Of a DNA stretch of 64,000 nucleotides, positions 8,421 to 17,190 are shown piece after piece. Below the pieces are notes generated by a model. That model saw only the letters and a program-made list of their open reading frames with translations, was not told where the DNA came from and made no database searches. Positions within the stretch are counted from its first letter, which is position 1; every line of letters begins with the position of its first letter. The DNA comes from Duganella sp. CF402 (lineage in GTDB: Bacteria; Pseudomonadota; Gammaproteobacteria; Burkholderiales; Burkholderiaceae_D): assembly GCF_900109645.1 (NCBI RefSeq), contig NZ_FOBG01000001.1, forward strand, positions 2,958,262 to 3,022,261. Reading direction: 5' to 3'. Both the position numbers and the translations under genes were made by a program.

Positions 8421-9621
8421 ATGGTGCTGCGGTTTGCGCGTCGGCGTCGGTCAGGGTGCGCAGGAAAGCGACGATGTCCTGCACGTCCGCCTCGTCCAGC
8501 GCCGCCTTGTCGCCGGGCTTGCGGTCCATCGGCGCGGTCAGGCGGTCGACGTTGTTGCGCCAGGCTGGCGGCAGGTCGTCGTAGCGGCCGCGTGGATACC
8601 AGCGTCCCGGCTTGAGGTCGCGCTCGGCATAGAAGCGCACCGCGTCGGCCAGGTTGTCGAACACGCCGTTGTGCATGAACACGCGGCGGGTCGCCACGTT
8701 GCGCAGGCTCGGCGTCTTGAAACCGCCGCAGTATTTCTCATCCACAGCAGCGGGCGTCTTGCGCTGCGGGCCGCACAGGCCAACGTCGAAGAACGCCGGG
8801 TCGGCATTCACGGCCAGCTTGCGGTTGCGCGGCACGCCAAGGACGGCAAACGAGTAATCGGTGAACAGCGGCGCCGCACCATTCGCTCCAGGCGAGGCGA
8901 TGTGGCACGAGGCGCAATTGCCTTTGGCCGGATCGGCAAACAGCTGCAAGCCGCGTTGCTCCTGCTGGCTCAGCTGCGCCTGCCCTTTCAGCACCTGGTC
9001 GAACTTGCTGCTGTAAGGCGCGAAGCTGGGGTCGTCCAGCTGGAAGCGTTCCAGCGCCAGCGTCAGTGCGTCCACCGCCCGGCCGTCATCCGCCAGCGCA
9101 GCGGCGCCGAACAAGCGCGTGAATTCAGGTGCGTAGGCGGCCTTGCGCAGCCTGGCGGCCAGCGAGGCATCGTCGCGGTTGGCCATTTCCGCCGGATCGA
9201 ACAACGGTCCGCGCGCCTGTTCGTGCAAGGTGTCGAAACGGCCGTCACGGGTGAAGCCGCCGGTCGGCACGGAGTCGACTTCGATTTCACGCTCGATCGG
9301 ATCGCGCTGGTGTTCCTTGAACCAGCGCGGCGTGCGCGGCAGCACGTAGCGCAGCGACGGCACGGCGCGCAGTCCCTGCCGGTCCATGCCCGCGCCGCCC
9401 GGCTGCACCGCCAGCCCATCCGGCGGGCCGTAGGCATGCGCCGGGCTGTGACAAGTAGCGCACGACTGGCGGCCCGACGCGGACAGCGATGCGTCGAAAA
9501 ACATCTGGCGGCCCAAGGCCGCCAGCGCCTGCTTCGGCGCCGGCGCAGGCGCGCGGTCGCAGCCAACCATAAAAAATGCCGCGCACAGCGCGGCAACTAC
9601 ATTAGTTCGTGAAAATGTCAT
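8419..9621 (-). CDS. Di-haem cytochrome c peroxidase / MauG-family lipoprotein
   Basis: 400 aa from the ATG at 9621. An N-terminal hydrophobic stretch ends in FMVGC (Cys21), a probable lipobox. Two c-type haem sites are visible: CATCH (54-58) and CASCH (236-240), in the spacing of the bacterial di-haem peroxidase family. FMHNGVFDNLADAVRFY is the conserved C-terminal stretch. Members reduce peroxide or oxidise protein and quinone substrates in the periplasm. The start overlaps the stop of the phosphoesterase gene by 20 bases, so the two are probably coupled. The exact substrate is unknown. Confidence 0.88.
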   Translation of the reverse strand: MTFSRTNVVAALCAAFFMVGCDRAPAPAPKQALAALGRQMFFDASLSASGRQSCATCHSPAHAYGPPDGLAVQPGGAGMDRQGLRAVPSLRYVLPRTPRWFKEHQRDPIEREIEVDSVPTGGFTRDGRFDTLHEQARGPLFDPAEMANRDDASLAARLRKAAYAPEFTRLFGAAALADDGRAVDALTLALERFQLDDPSFAPYSSKFDQVLKGQAQLSQQEQRGLQLFADPAKGNCASCHIASPGANGAAPLFTDYSFAVLGVPRNRKLAVNADPAFFDVGLCGPQRKTPAAVDEKYCGGFKTPSLRNVATRRVFMHNGVFDNLADAVRFYAERDLKPGRWYPRGRYDDLPPAWRNNVDRLTAPMDRKPGDKAALDEADVQDIVAFLRTLTDADAQTAAP

Positions 9622-10867
9622 CGCCAAAAGATGCCAGGCCAGATTGGTTCGCGTAGCCGAGGTATTCCTTGATCTTGAAGATCTGCTCAATGCTCTTCAG
9701 CAGCGAGTAATGGTTGTAGCCGGTGTTGCTGACCGTGCCAGGCTTGATGAACGGCGACAGCAGCACTGCGCCGGTACGGCCGCCGCCCGGCGCCGGGAAG
9801 CTCAGGTCGTACTGCATGGTGGCCGAGACCGGGAAGGTCAGCGTCAGCGGGTATTTGACGTTCGGGCCGGCCTGCTGGTTGCAGCAAGCTTCTGCCGAGT
9901 TGTAGCTGACCACGATGTGCTGCTTGCCGGTCGAGTCCACGGTCACGCTTTGGCCAGCGGTTGCGCCACCTTCGTCGAAGTTGATGATCAGCAGACCATC
10001 CTTTTTGTAGGCTTCCGATGCCAGAATCTTCGGCACCCACACTTTCAGGAATTCATCCGCCGTTTTCAGGCCACCAGGCAGGCCGTTGATGCAGCCCTTG
10101 CCGGCTGCGCCGGTACCGTCGCCATCGTGGCCGTCGTTGCAGACGTTAGGGGTGATGAACACGAAGTTCGGCGTGCTTTCCACCTTGGCCAGATCGCCTT
10201 CCAGTTTGTCCAGCGATACCACGTTGGTCTGGCACTCCGGCGAATCGATAATCGAGTGGAAGTACACGAACGGATTATGACGGGCGGCGTACTGGTCGCC
10301 CTTCGGCACGGCGGCGCTAGGTGCCAGCTGGTGATTGGTCTGGTCGGTGGCGCCGATGGCTGGATGGCCGCAGGTCGCGCTTTCGCGGGTTGGGTCGTTG
10401 CCCATGTCTTCCATATAGCCACGCCAGGTCAGGCCGGCGGTTTTCAGCTGGTCCGGCAGGGTTTTGACGCTGGCCGGATAGACGCAGCCATCGCCGATCG
10501 GCAAGCCTTCGGCGCTGGTGCCGGTCTGCACGAAATCGGTGTAGGTGGTGCAGTCAGCCGCGCTCGACGGCGTGACCGGCTGGCCGCTGATCATGGCGAT
10601 GTAGTTGGTCAGGCTGGCGTGGCCGGTGCCGTAGTACTGGGTCAGCAGCGCGCCCATCGTTGGCAGCGTCTTTTGCAAGTAAGGATTTTGGGTGCTGTTG
10701 ACGAAGGTGTCGTTGTAGTCCTTGTTTTCCAGCGTGATGACAAACACGTGCTTGACACGCTGCGCGCCGGTATCAACCTTGTCGCTGCTACCACAGGCAG
10801 CCAGCACGGTCGACAGCGCCGCAAGGCTGGCGACGGCTGCCCATTTGAAGTTCAATCCCAATTTCAT
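9602..10867 (-). CDS. Phosphoesterase family (PF04185) lipoprotein, acid phosphatase / phospholipase C-like
   Basis: 421 aa from the ATG at 10867. The signal peptide ends in lipobox LAAC (Cys25). The core shows KHVFVITLENKDYNDTF (metal-binding Glu/Asn region), GTGHASLTNYIAMISGQ, HDGDGTG and INFDEGG, matching the AcpA/PLC-type phosphoesterase superfamily. The likely product hydrolyses phosphate monoesters or phospholipids outside the inner membrane. It is the first gene of a pair with the di-haem peroxidase. A start 24 codons upstream is open but would bury the signal peptide. Confidence 0.85.
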   Translation of the reverse strand: MKLGLNFKWAAVASLAALSTVLAACGSSDKVDTGAQRVKHVFVITLENKDYNDTFVNSTQNPYLQKTLPTMGALLTQYYGTGHASLTNYIAMISGQPVTPSSAADCTTYTDFVQTGTSAEGLPIGDGCVYPASVKTLPDQLKTAGLTWRGYMEDMGNDPTRESATCGHPAIGATDQTNHQLAPSAAVPKGDQYAARHNPFVYFHSIIDSPECQTNVVSLDKLEGDLAKVESTPNFVFITPNVCNDGHDGDGTGAAGKGCINGLPGGLKTADEFLKVWVPKILASEAYKKDGLLIINFDEGGATAGQSVTVDSTGKQHIVVSYNSAEACCNQQAGPNVKYPLTLTFPVSATMQYDLSFPAPGGGRTGAVLLSPFIKPGTVSNTGYNHYSLLKSIEQIFKIKEYLGYANQSGLASFGDDIFTN

Positions 10868-10990
10868 TTTTGTCCCGTTACAGGTAAAGAGGAGCCGACA
10901 GTCTAGGGATCCTTTATTACCTGTACATGACAGAAACAAAATCGATATTACTCAAAGTTATTATAGTTGAAGTTTGCGCGCTTGTAGGGC

Positions 10991-11018
10991 GAAAAAAAAT
11001 CCCGCCGCAGCGGGATTT
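10991..11018 (-). terminator. Terminator of the fatty acid desaturase gene
   Basis: Stem ATCCCGC (10999-11005) / GCGGGAT (11010-11016), loop CGCA. Read on the minus strand it is followed by a run of eight T. It lies 17 bases beyond the desaturase stop. Confidence 0.9.
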
Positions 11019-11034
11019 CATTTTTATGCGCTTT

Positions 11035-12231
11035 TTAAGCGTAGCTACGCAGTCGCAGCGAGAACTCTTGCAGGGACTGGATGCCCGACGCTTCCGCGCG
11101 GTTGCACCAGTCTTGCAGCTTATGCAGCAGCTGGTCGCGAGTGAAGTGCGAACGCTCCCAGATCACGCCCAGTTCCACGCGCATATTGTGCATGGTTTCC
11201 AGCGCTTTGCTGTGCTGGAACAGTTCCGACAGCTGCTGCTGTTGCGGCGCTTCCAGCTTGCCCGGCTCGCGCTGCAGCAGCTTACGCGACGACTTCAGGA
11301 AGCGCGATTCCAGCTCGGCCTTGTGCTTCAGGTGCTCCAGCTCTTCTTTCCACGCCTGCTTGACCGACTTGGCGTACTTGGCCATCACGTCGTAACGATT
11401 GGCGATCACCGATTGCAGGGTGTCGAAGTCGGCTTCCAGCTTGTCCTTGGCGAACTTCGGCTCCGGCGCCAGTTTCTTCACCTTGGCCAGGCCCAGCACT
11501 TCCAGCGTGCGGATGTAGCCCCAGCCGATGTCGAACTCATACCATTTCGACGACAGCTTGGCCGAGGTCGCAAAGGTGTGGTGATTGTTGTGCAGCTCTT
11601 CGCCGCCGATCAGCAGGCCCAGCGGGATGATGTTGGTGGCCGCGTCCGAGCAATCGTAGTTGCGGTAGCCCCAGTAGTGGCCGATGCCGTTGATGATGCC
11701 GGCCGCCGTCACCGGGATCCACATCATTTGCACTGCCCACACGGTGATGCCGATCACGCCGAACAGCGCGAAGTTGATGACCAGCAGCGACGCCACGCCC
11801 ATCGCGCTATGGCGGGTGTAGACGTTACGCTCCATCCAGTCATCGGGCGTGCCGTGACCGTACTTTTCCATCGTTTCCTTGTTCTTGGACTCGGCGCGAT
11901 ACAGTTCGGCGCCTTCCCAGAACACTTTCTTGATGCCGCGGGTGACCGGGCTATGCGGATCTTCCTCGGTGTCGCACTTGGCGTGGTGCTTGCGGTGGAT
12001 CGAGGCCCACTCCTTGGTCACCTGGCCGGTGGTCAGCCACAGCCAGAAGCGGAAGAAATGGCTGACGATAGGATGCAGGTCCAGCGCGCGGTGCGCCTGG
12101 CAACGATGCAGGTAAATCGTCACACTGGCGATGGTGATGTGGGTCACGGCCATCGTATAGAAGAAAACTTCCCAGGCGCTGAAACGGGTAATGCCGTTCG
12201 ACAGGAAATCCAATACTGCGTATAAACTCAT
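11035..12231 (-). CDS. Acyl-CoA / acyl-lipid fatty acid desaturase
   Basis: 398-aa integral membrane desaturase. The three histidine boxes that bind the di-iron centre are visible: HRCQAH (42-47), HRKHH (79-83) and HNNHH (214-218). This is the delta-9 SCD/DesC-like pattern. Four hydrophobic segments precede a long C-terminal extension of about 150 residues, rich in Lys/Glu/Leu and probably coiled-coil. The extension is longer than in typical bacterial desaturases. The start at 12231 follows GGAG. It likely introduces double bonds to adjust membrane fluidity. Confidence 0.93.
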   Translation of the reverse strand: MSLYAVLDFLSNGITRFSAWEVFFYTMAVTHITIASVTIYLHRCQAHRALDLHPIVSHFFRFWLWLTTGQVTKEWASIHRKHHAKCDTEEDPHSPVTRGIKKVFWEGAELYRAESKNKETMEKYGHGTPDDWMERNVYTRHSAMGVASLLVINFALFGVIGITVWAVQMMWIPVTAAGIINGIGHYWGYRNYDCSDAATNIIPLGLLIGGEELHNNHHTFATSAKLSSKWYEFDIGWGYIRTLEVLGLAKVKKLAPEPKFAKDKLEADFDTLQSVIANRYDVMAKYAKSVKQAWKEELEHLKHKAELESRFLKSSRKLLQREPGKLEAPQQQQLSELFQHSKALETMHNMRVELGVIWERSHFTRDQLLHKLQDWCNRAEASGIQSLQEFSLRLRSYA

Positions 12232-12329
12232 TACTACTCCAACCAAGATTGTGTTTTTAACAGGCGTAACACGCCCGCCTTGTCCGTCTTTTGGACGATA
12301 TTGTACGACGATTTTCTTCGGATCACTGA

Positions 12330-13673
12330 CTATTCCTTAGGCACGATCGTACTTTCTTGTCCGGCCAAGGGCGCGGGCACCGGACCGAGGATGCGCATTT
12401 CCCGTTGCGGGAATGGCACAGAGATGTTGTTCTCCTTGAGCGCACGCCAGATCGCACGGTTGACGTCGGAGGTGACGCCGCCGCGTCCATTCTCCGGATC
12501 GTTGATCCAGAAGTTGACGGTCAGATCGAGCCCATCGGCGCCAAAGGTGGTCAGGTTGACCGATGGCGCCGGGTCTTTCAGCACCCGCTCCACCGTCTGC
12601 GCGGCGTCGGCCAGCAGCTGGATCACGACATCGACATCGGTATCGTAAGCCACCGACACCTTGGTCGACAGATTCACCCGGCTGTTGGTCAACGAGGAAT
12701 TCTGCACTGCGCCCGACACCAGCATTTCATTCGGCACGATGGACTCCATGCCATCCAGCCCTTGCAGCACGGTGTAGCGGGTGTTGATCTGCGTGACCTT
12801 GCCGCTGTACTTGTCGACCGTGATCATGTCGCCGATGGTTAGCGAGCGGTCCAGCAGGATCACGAAGCCGGACACATAGTTGCTGGCGATCTTCTGCAAG
12901 CCAAGCCCCAGGCCCACGCCCAGCGCACCGCCGAACACCGACAGCACGGTGAGGTCGATCCCCACCAGCGACAGGCTCATCAGCACAGCCACCAGGATCA
13001 GCACCGCGCGCGCCGTGCGCGACACCACCACCCGCAGGTTGGTGTGCATGCCCTGCACTTTCATCAGCCATTCTTCCAGCGCGGCGCCGGCCCACAGCGC
13101 CAGCATCAGCAGCACGATCACCGAGGCGGTCGCTTGCAGGATGTCGGCGATCGATACCTTGTACTTACCGATCGGCAGCACGGTGTCTTCCATGAAGGCG
13201 AACACGTCCACCCACAGGCCGGTGATGTACAGCACGAAGGCCAGCCACACCAGCAGCTGGAATACTTTCTCGAACGCCAGCATGGTGGCGCTGATGGTGC
13301 GGCCATTGCGCGCGAACACGCGGCGCAGCAGGTAGAAGGTGAAGCGGATCACCGCCAGCGAACCGAAGATCGGCATCGCGATCTTGATCCAGTTGACGTG
13401 ATAAAAGTGGTAGCGCGCCAGGATCACGCGCGACAAGGCCAGCAGGCAGATCACCGCCAGCGGCGCCATTACGCGGCCGAAACTCTCGACGCCGAAGCCC
13501 AGCACGCCCGTATGCCCATCCTGCCGGCCGAAGCGCTTCTTCAGCAGCCGCGCCAGCCCGAAGCCGATCACCACGGAAACGACGATGGCGGCCAGCTGCC
13601 ACAGCAGGCTGGGGTCGTGCAGGTCGCCGGTCAGGTCTTCGATCAGGTTGAGCAGGGGCTGTTGTTGCGGCAT
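12330..13673 (-). CDS. MscS-family mechanosensitive ion channel
   Basis: 447 aa with about five hydrophobic segments before the MscS core. The pore-helix region VLSVFGGALGVGLGLGLQKIASNYVSGF and the beta-domain stretch ITVDKYSGKVTQINTRYTVLQGLDGMESIVPNEML are clear family marks. It belongs to the larger, multi-TM MscS relatives rather than the 286-aa E. coli MscS. It probably releases solutes on osmotic downshock. The C-terminus continues with a cytoplasmic alpha/beta domain (SVPFPQREMRILG). Confidence 0.93.
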   Translation of the reverse strand: MPQQQPLLNLIEDLTGDLHDPSLLWQLAAIVVSVVIGFGLARLLKKRFGRQDGHTGVLGFGVESFGRVMAPLAVICLLALSRVILARYHFYHVNWIKIAMPIFGSLAVIRFTFYLLRRVFARNGRTISATMLAFEKVFQLLVWLAFVLYITGLWVDVFAFMEDTVLPIGKYKVSIADILQATASVIVLLMLALWAGAALEEWLMKVQGMHTNLRVVVSRTARAVLILVAVLMSLSLVGIDLTVLSVFGGALGVGLGLGLQKIASNYVSGFVILLDRSLTIGDMITVDKYSGKVTQINTRYTVLQGLDGMESIVPNEMLVSGAVQNSSLTNSRVNLSTKVSVAYDTDVDVVIQLLADAAQTVERVLKDPAPSVNLTTFGADGLDLTVNFWINDPENGRGGVTSDVNRAIWRALKENNISVPFPQREMRILGPVPAPLAGQESTIVPKE

Positions 13674-13715
13674 CGTGTACGGAGTTGAGTGATTGAGGTG
13701 TGTAGCTTAACGTAA

Positions 13716-13740
13716 AACAGGCCGGGATCGCCGGCCTGTT
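13716..13740 (-). terminator. Terminator of rsmB
   Basis: 10-bp perfect stem AACAGGCCGG (13716-13725) / CCGGCCTGTT (13731-13740), loop GATCG. On the minus strand it ends in TTTT, a few bases past the rsmB stop. Confidence 0.8.
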
Positions 13741-13743
13741 GGA

Positions 13744-15036
13744 TTACTCTTCTTCTGCTTCTTCCTTGGCCTTCTTGGCCATCGGTTTGCGCTCGAACAC
13801 GGCGGCGAAGAAACCGTCGGTCTGGTGCACGTGCGGCAACAGCTTCAGGTAGTCGCCCATTTCCAGATCGATCTTTTGCTCGGCCAGCGCCTTGCTCATC
13901 GGGACCAGCTCGAAGTCCGGATGGGTTTCCAGGAATTGCTTGGCGATGAAGTCGTTCTCGTCATCGAGCACCGAGCAAGTGGCGTAGACCAGGCGGCCGC
14001 CGCCCTTGACCAGGCGCGCCGCGCCGGCCAGGATGGCGGCCTGCTTGACCTGCAGTTCGCCGATGGCGTCCGGCTTCTGGCGCCATTTCACGTCCGGATT
14101 GCGGCGCAGGGTGCCCAGGCCCGAGCACGGCGCATCGACCAGCACGCGGTCGATCTTGCCGGCCAGACGCTTGATCTTGGCGTCGCGCTCGTGCGCGATC
14201 ACCACTGGATGCACATTCGACAGGCCGGAACGCGCCAGGCGCGGCTTCAGCTTGGTCAGGCGCTTCTCGGAAACATCGAACGCATACAGGCGGCCGGTGT
14301 TGCGCATGGTTGCGCCCAGCGACAGCGTCTTGCCACCGGCGCCGGCGCAGAAGTCCACCACCATCTCGCCGCGCTTGGCGGCCACCAGGGCCGACAGGAT
14401 CTGGCTGCCCTCGTCCTGCACCTCGATGTGGCCGTCCTTGAACAGCGGCAGGTTTTGCAGCTGCGGCTTGGTCAGGATGCGCAGGCCTTGCGGCGCGAAC
14501 GGAGTCGGCTCGGCCTTGATCGGCGCTTCGGCCAGCTTGGCGATGACTTCCTCGCGGTTGGCTTTCAGCGTGTTGACGCGCAGGTCCAGCGGCGCCGGGC
14601 GGTTCATGCCGTCGGCCAGCGCCAGCGTCTGTTCCTCGCCCATTTGCTCGACCAGCTTGTCGAACAGCCATTTCGGCATGTTCGAGCGGCTCGACTTGTG
14701 CATCAGCGCGCGGTCGATGCCCATGATGCGGGTCACCCACTCGGCTTCCTCTTCCGTCACGCCGCCCAGCGCTTCCAGGCCCACCGCGTCGGCCATGCCC
14801 AGCAGCGTCAAACGACGCATGGTGGCGCCGCCGCCGGCTTCCGAGAAGTCGGTGTAGAAGTTCTTATTGCGCAGCACGTTGTACACGGACTCGGCAATGG
14901 CGCCGCGCTCGCGGCCGCCCAAACGCGGGTGATCTTTGAAATAGCGCGACAGGGTGGTGTCGGCTGGCGCGGCAAAGCGCAAAATCTCGCGCAACACTTC
15001 TTCGGCGTTGGCGAGTATCGCTGGAGGCAATCTCAT
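13744..15036 (-). CDS. RsmB/NOP-family rRNA (cytosine-C5) methyltransferase
   Basis: 430 aa. SAM-binding motif FCAGAGGKT (229-237), catalytic-site DAPCSGLGTLRRNPD (Cys304) and second active cysteine ATCSVLDDEN (Cys354) are all present. The N-terminal 110 residues are helical and resemble the RNA-binding extension of RsmB. The C-terminus ends in a charged Lys/Glu tail. The likely target is 16S rRNA m5C967, but the assignment to RsmB rather than another NOP-family member is by overall length and layout only. It is followed by purN upstream on the same strand. Confidence 0.88.
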   Translation of the reverse strand: MRLPPAILANAEEVLREILRFAAPADTTLSRYFKDHPRLGGRERGAIAESVYNVLRNKNFYTDFSEAGGGATMRRLTLLGMADAVGLEALGGVTEEEAEWVTRIMGIDRALMHKSSRSNMPKWLFDKLVEQMGEEQTLALADGMNRPAPLDLRVNTLKANREEVIAKLAEAPIKAEPTPFAPQGLRILTKPQLQNLPLFKDGHIEVQDEGSQILSALVAAKRGEMVVDFCAGAGGKTLSLGATMRNTGRLYAFDVSEKRLTKLKPRLARSGLSNVHPVVIAHERDAKIKRLAGKIDRVLVDAPCSGLGTLRRNPDVKWRQKPDAIGELQVKQAAILAGAARLVKGGGRLVYATCSVLDDENDFIAKQFLETHPDFELVPMSKALAEQKIDLEMGDYLKLLPHVHQTDGFFAAVFERKPMAKKAKEEAEEE

Positions 15037-15055
15037 GGAATTCCTTGGTTAGTTT

Positions 15056-15667
15056 TTACTGACTGTGGTCCACCTGGACCGCGCCCTGCGCTAGTGACAA
15101 CCTGCCCTCTACAAACCAGCGCACCGCGCGTGGGTAAATGACATGTTCCTGTTCCAGCACGCGGGCCGACAGGGTTTCGACCGTATCGTCCGGCAGCACA
15201 GGCACGGACGCCTGCAGCACCATCGGCCCGTGATCGAGTTCGGCCGTTACGAAATGCACCGTGGCGCCATGTTCCTGCACGCCGGCGGCCAGCGCCTGCG
15301 CATGCGTCGCCAGGCCCGGGAACAGCGGCAGCAGCGACGGGTGAATATTGAGCATGCGTCCGGCGTAGTGCGTGACGAACGGCTCGGTCAGGATGCGCAT
15401 GAAACCGGCCAGCACCACCAGATCCGGCTCAAAGCCATCGATCACGGTTTGCAGGGCGGCGTCGAATTCGGCGCGGCTGGCGTAATCCTTATTGGCCACC
15501 ACCGCAGTGGCGATCCCGTGCTCGGCGGCAAACGCCAGGCCAAGCGCATCCGCGCGGTTGCTGATGACGGCCGCAATGCGTGCCGGCCAGCCCTCGGACT
15601 GGTGCGCACGCACGATGGCTTCCATGTTGCTGCCGCGACCGGAAATAAGGATGACGATGTTTTTCAT
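15056..15667 (-). CDS. purN: Phosphoribosylglycinamide formyltransferase (GART)
   Basis: 203 aa from the ATG at 15667. It starts MKNIVILISGRGSNMEAI, the PurN phosphate-binding motif, and carries the catalytic HPSLLPLFPG and DHGPMV motifs. It transfers formyl from 10-formyl-THF to GAR in purine synthesis. An open frame extends 30 codons upstream, but family resemblance begins at this Met. It is probably co-transcribed with rsmB, 19 bases downstream. Confidence 0.96.
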   Translation of the reverse strand: MKNIVILISGRGSNMEAIVRAHQSEGWPARIAAVISNRADALGLAFAAEHGIATAVVANKDYASRAEFDAALQTVIDGFEPDLVVLAGFMRILTEPFVTHYAGRMLNIHPSLLPLFPGLATHAQALAAGVQEHGATVHFVTAELDHGPMVLQASVPVLPDDTVETLSARVLEQEHVIYPRAVRWFVEGRLSLAQGAVQVDHSQ

Positions 15668-15780
15668 AACCCGGCATTGTACCCCGTCCACAGGCACAGG
15701 GCCACTCTTAAGGCAAGAAATGTTGCGATGCAGCAGGCGTTGAGCGGCCCGCTCCAACGCGGGCGCACGGCGGCGCGGGC

Positions 15781-16218
15781 TTACTCGAAGGAGTAAAACA
15801 CCCGGAATGGCACTTTTCTGTCGGCCCAGTAATCGGCAGCGTCGCGGAAGACGTCCAGCAGGGTTTCCCTTGCTTCCTTGTCAAATTTTTGGGCATTCGG
15901 CAATTGTTCCAGCACGATCAGGAACCCGGTTTGCGTGCCAGCCTTGGACATGGTTTCGGTCAGCGTTTCACGCAGCCCGTCGAAATTCTTGCCCACACCT
16001 TTGGGGAACTGGAACGCTTCCGAGATCAGGCTCAGTACTTGCTGCTTGGTCACCCCGGTATTCGGGTGCGCATACAGGAAGTGCTGGCCCAGCCGGGCCG
16101 CCTCCTCCTGCAGCTCGGTCACGCGGAAAGCACGGATCGATTGCACGAGGTTGGGCGGCACGCTCATCAGCAAGCTCGTGTTCCCCTCAATTTGACCTGG
16201 TATGTACGGAGTGTCCAC
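15781..16218 (-). CDS. Barstar-family protein (RNase inhibitor fold)
   Basis: 145 aa from a GTG at 16218. The barstar features are the central QFPKGVGKNFDGLRETLTE segment and C-terminal FRDAADYWADRKVPFRVFYSFE. Barstar-like proteins inhibit secreted barnase-type RNases. Chromosomal versions in proteobacteria are widespread and often without a known partner. No RNase gene is next to it here. An internal ATG at 16167 (128 aa) is an alternative start; neither has a good ribosome site. Confidence 0.75.
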   Translation of the reverse strand: MDTPYIPGQIEGNTSLLMSVPPNLVQSIRAFRVTELQEEAARLGQHFLYAHPNTGVTKQQVLSLISEAFQFPKGVGKNFDGLRETLTETMSKAGTQTGFLIVLEQLPNAQKFDKEARETLLDVFRDAADYWADRKVPFRVFYSFE

Positions 16219-16337
16219 TTTATTACTGTCGGGAGTGCCTAACTTGTGTATTAAAGAGTAAATAATTTGAGCACCTGTCCACTAAACATGGCCAGCAGGT
16301 CGGCGCCAGCCATCAATCCCATACGCATGTTAGGGTA

Positions 16338-16365
16338 ACGTGTTGTTCCTTCCAGATCAACACGT
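16338..16365. repeat. Inverted repeat, possible operator
   Basis: ACGTGTTG, 12-base spacer, CAACACGT: perfect 8-bp arms. An outer GTTAG (16329-16333) and CTAAC (16375-16379) extend the dyad asymmetrically. Confidence 0.45.
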
Positions 16366-16540
16366 ATGTGATGTCTAACGCAATATTTGTTAAAAACAGA
16401 AGATTTTTGAAGGTTTTAAGGGTGAAATCGGCACAATTCGCCCTCAAGCTCCGCTTGCCCCGCTGTTACAATTTGTTGCCACAGATACCTGCCGGCCACT
16501 AGCCGGGGTGCTGCTGCGGGATTACCATACGAAGCATGCA

Positions 16541-16561
16541 CTATCAGCATTGGACTGATAG
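16541..16561 (+). promoter_or_regulatory. Hairpin in the leader of the glycine-zipper gene
   Basis: CTATCAG - CATTGGA - CTGATAG, 7-bp perfect stem, ending 27 bases upstream of the ATG at 16589. It may be an operator or a 5' UTR hairpin. Confidence 0.4.
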
Positions 16562-16588
16562 CCACCCTGAACCAAATCGAGGTAACCC

Positions 16589-17104
16589 ATGAACTTGCAA
16601 GCCAAACTGATCGCCTCGGCCCTGTGCCTGAGCGCCCTGCCTTTCGCCCAAGCTGCTGATTTCGAAGACTACGGCCGCGTCGTGCGCGTGACGCCGCAAG
16701 TGGAACAGATCAACCGTCCGCGCCAGGAATGCCGTACCGAATACGTGCAAGTCCAGCAGCCGGCGCCGGAGCGCGGCGTGGGCGGCGCCATCCTGGGCGG
16801 CATCGTCGGCGGTCTGGCCGGTAACCAGGTCGGCGGCGGCAGCGGCCGTTCGGTTGCCACCGCAGCAGGCGCCATCGCCGGCGCGCTGGTAGGCGACCGC
16901 GTCGACAACGCCAACACCCCGAACCAGGGCGGCGTGCAGGAACAAGCCGTGAAACAGTGCCGCACCGTCGACCACTGGGAATCGCGCACCTCGGGCTACG
17001 AAGTGACCTACGACTACCGTGGCCGCAACTACACCAGCGTGATGTCCTACGATCCGGGCGAGCGCGTGCGCCTGCGCGTGGTGGTCGAACCGATGCAGCG
17101 TTGA
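16589..17104 (+). CDS. Glycine-zipper 2TM-domain exported protein
   Basis: 171 aa. Signal peptide MNLQAKLIASALCLSALPFAQA, then a Rick_17kDa-type glycine zipper (GGAILGGIVGGLAGNQVGGG with VATAAGAIAGALVGDRV) at about residues 62-103. A C-terminal beta-rich domain follows (TSGYEVTYDYRGRNYTSVMSYDPGERVRLRV). Family members are outer-membrane or periplasmic, often stress-linked proteins of unclear role. There is no lipobox cysteine, so this one is not a lipoprotein. It is a single-gene unit with its own terminator. Confidence 0.88.
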   Translation: MNLQAKLIASALCLSALPFAQAADFEDYGRVVRVTPQVEQINRPRQECRTEYVQVQQPAPERGVGGAILGGIVGGLAGNQVGGGSGRSVATAAGAIAGALVGDRVDNANTPNQGGVQEQAVKQCRTVDHWESRTSGYEVTYDYRGRNYTSVMSYDPGERVRLRVVVEPMQR

Positions 17105-17123
17105 TCTGCATCAGCCCCCTTGC

Positions 17124-17153
17124 AATGCCGGCCTTGCGCCGGCATTGTTGTTT
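17124..17153 (+). terminator. Terminator of the glycine-zipper gene
   Basis: 9-bp stem AATGCCGGC (17124-17132) / GCCGGCATT (17138-17146), followed by GTTGTTTT. Confidence 0.75.
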
Positions 17154-17190
17154 TCAGATAATGCCGTTTCATCCCCAGCCGCCCTTCCCA

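Larger units (their letters stand above)
16219..16588. other. 370-bp intergenic region with two dyads
   Basis: No convincing gene here. It is divergent between the barstar gene and the glycine-zipper gene, so both promoters should be in it. Two inverted repeats stand out: ACGTGTTG/CAACACGT (16338-16345 / 16358-16365) and CTATCAG/CTGATAG (16541-16547 / 16555-16561). Apart from these I see nothing I can name. Confidence 0.6.
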
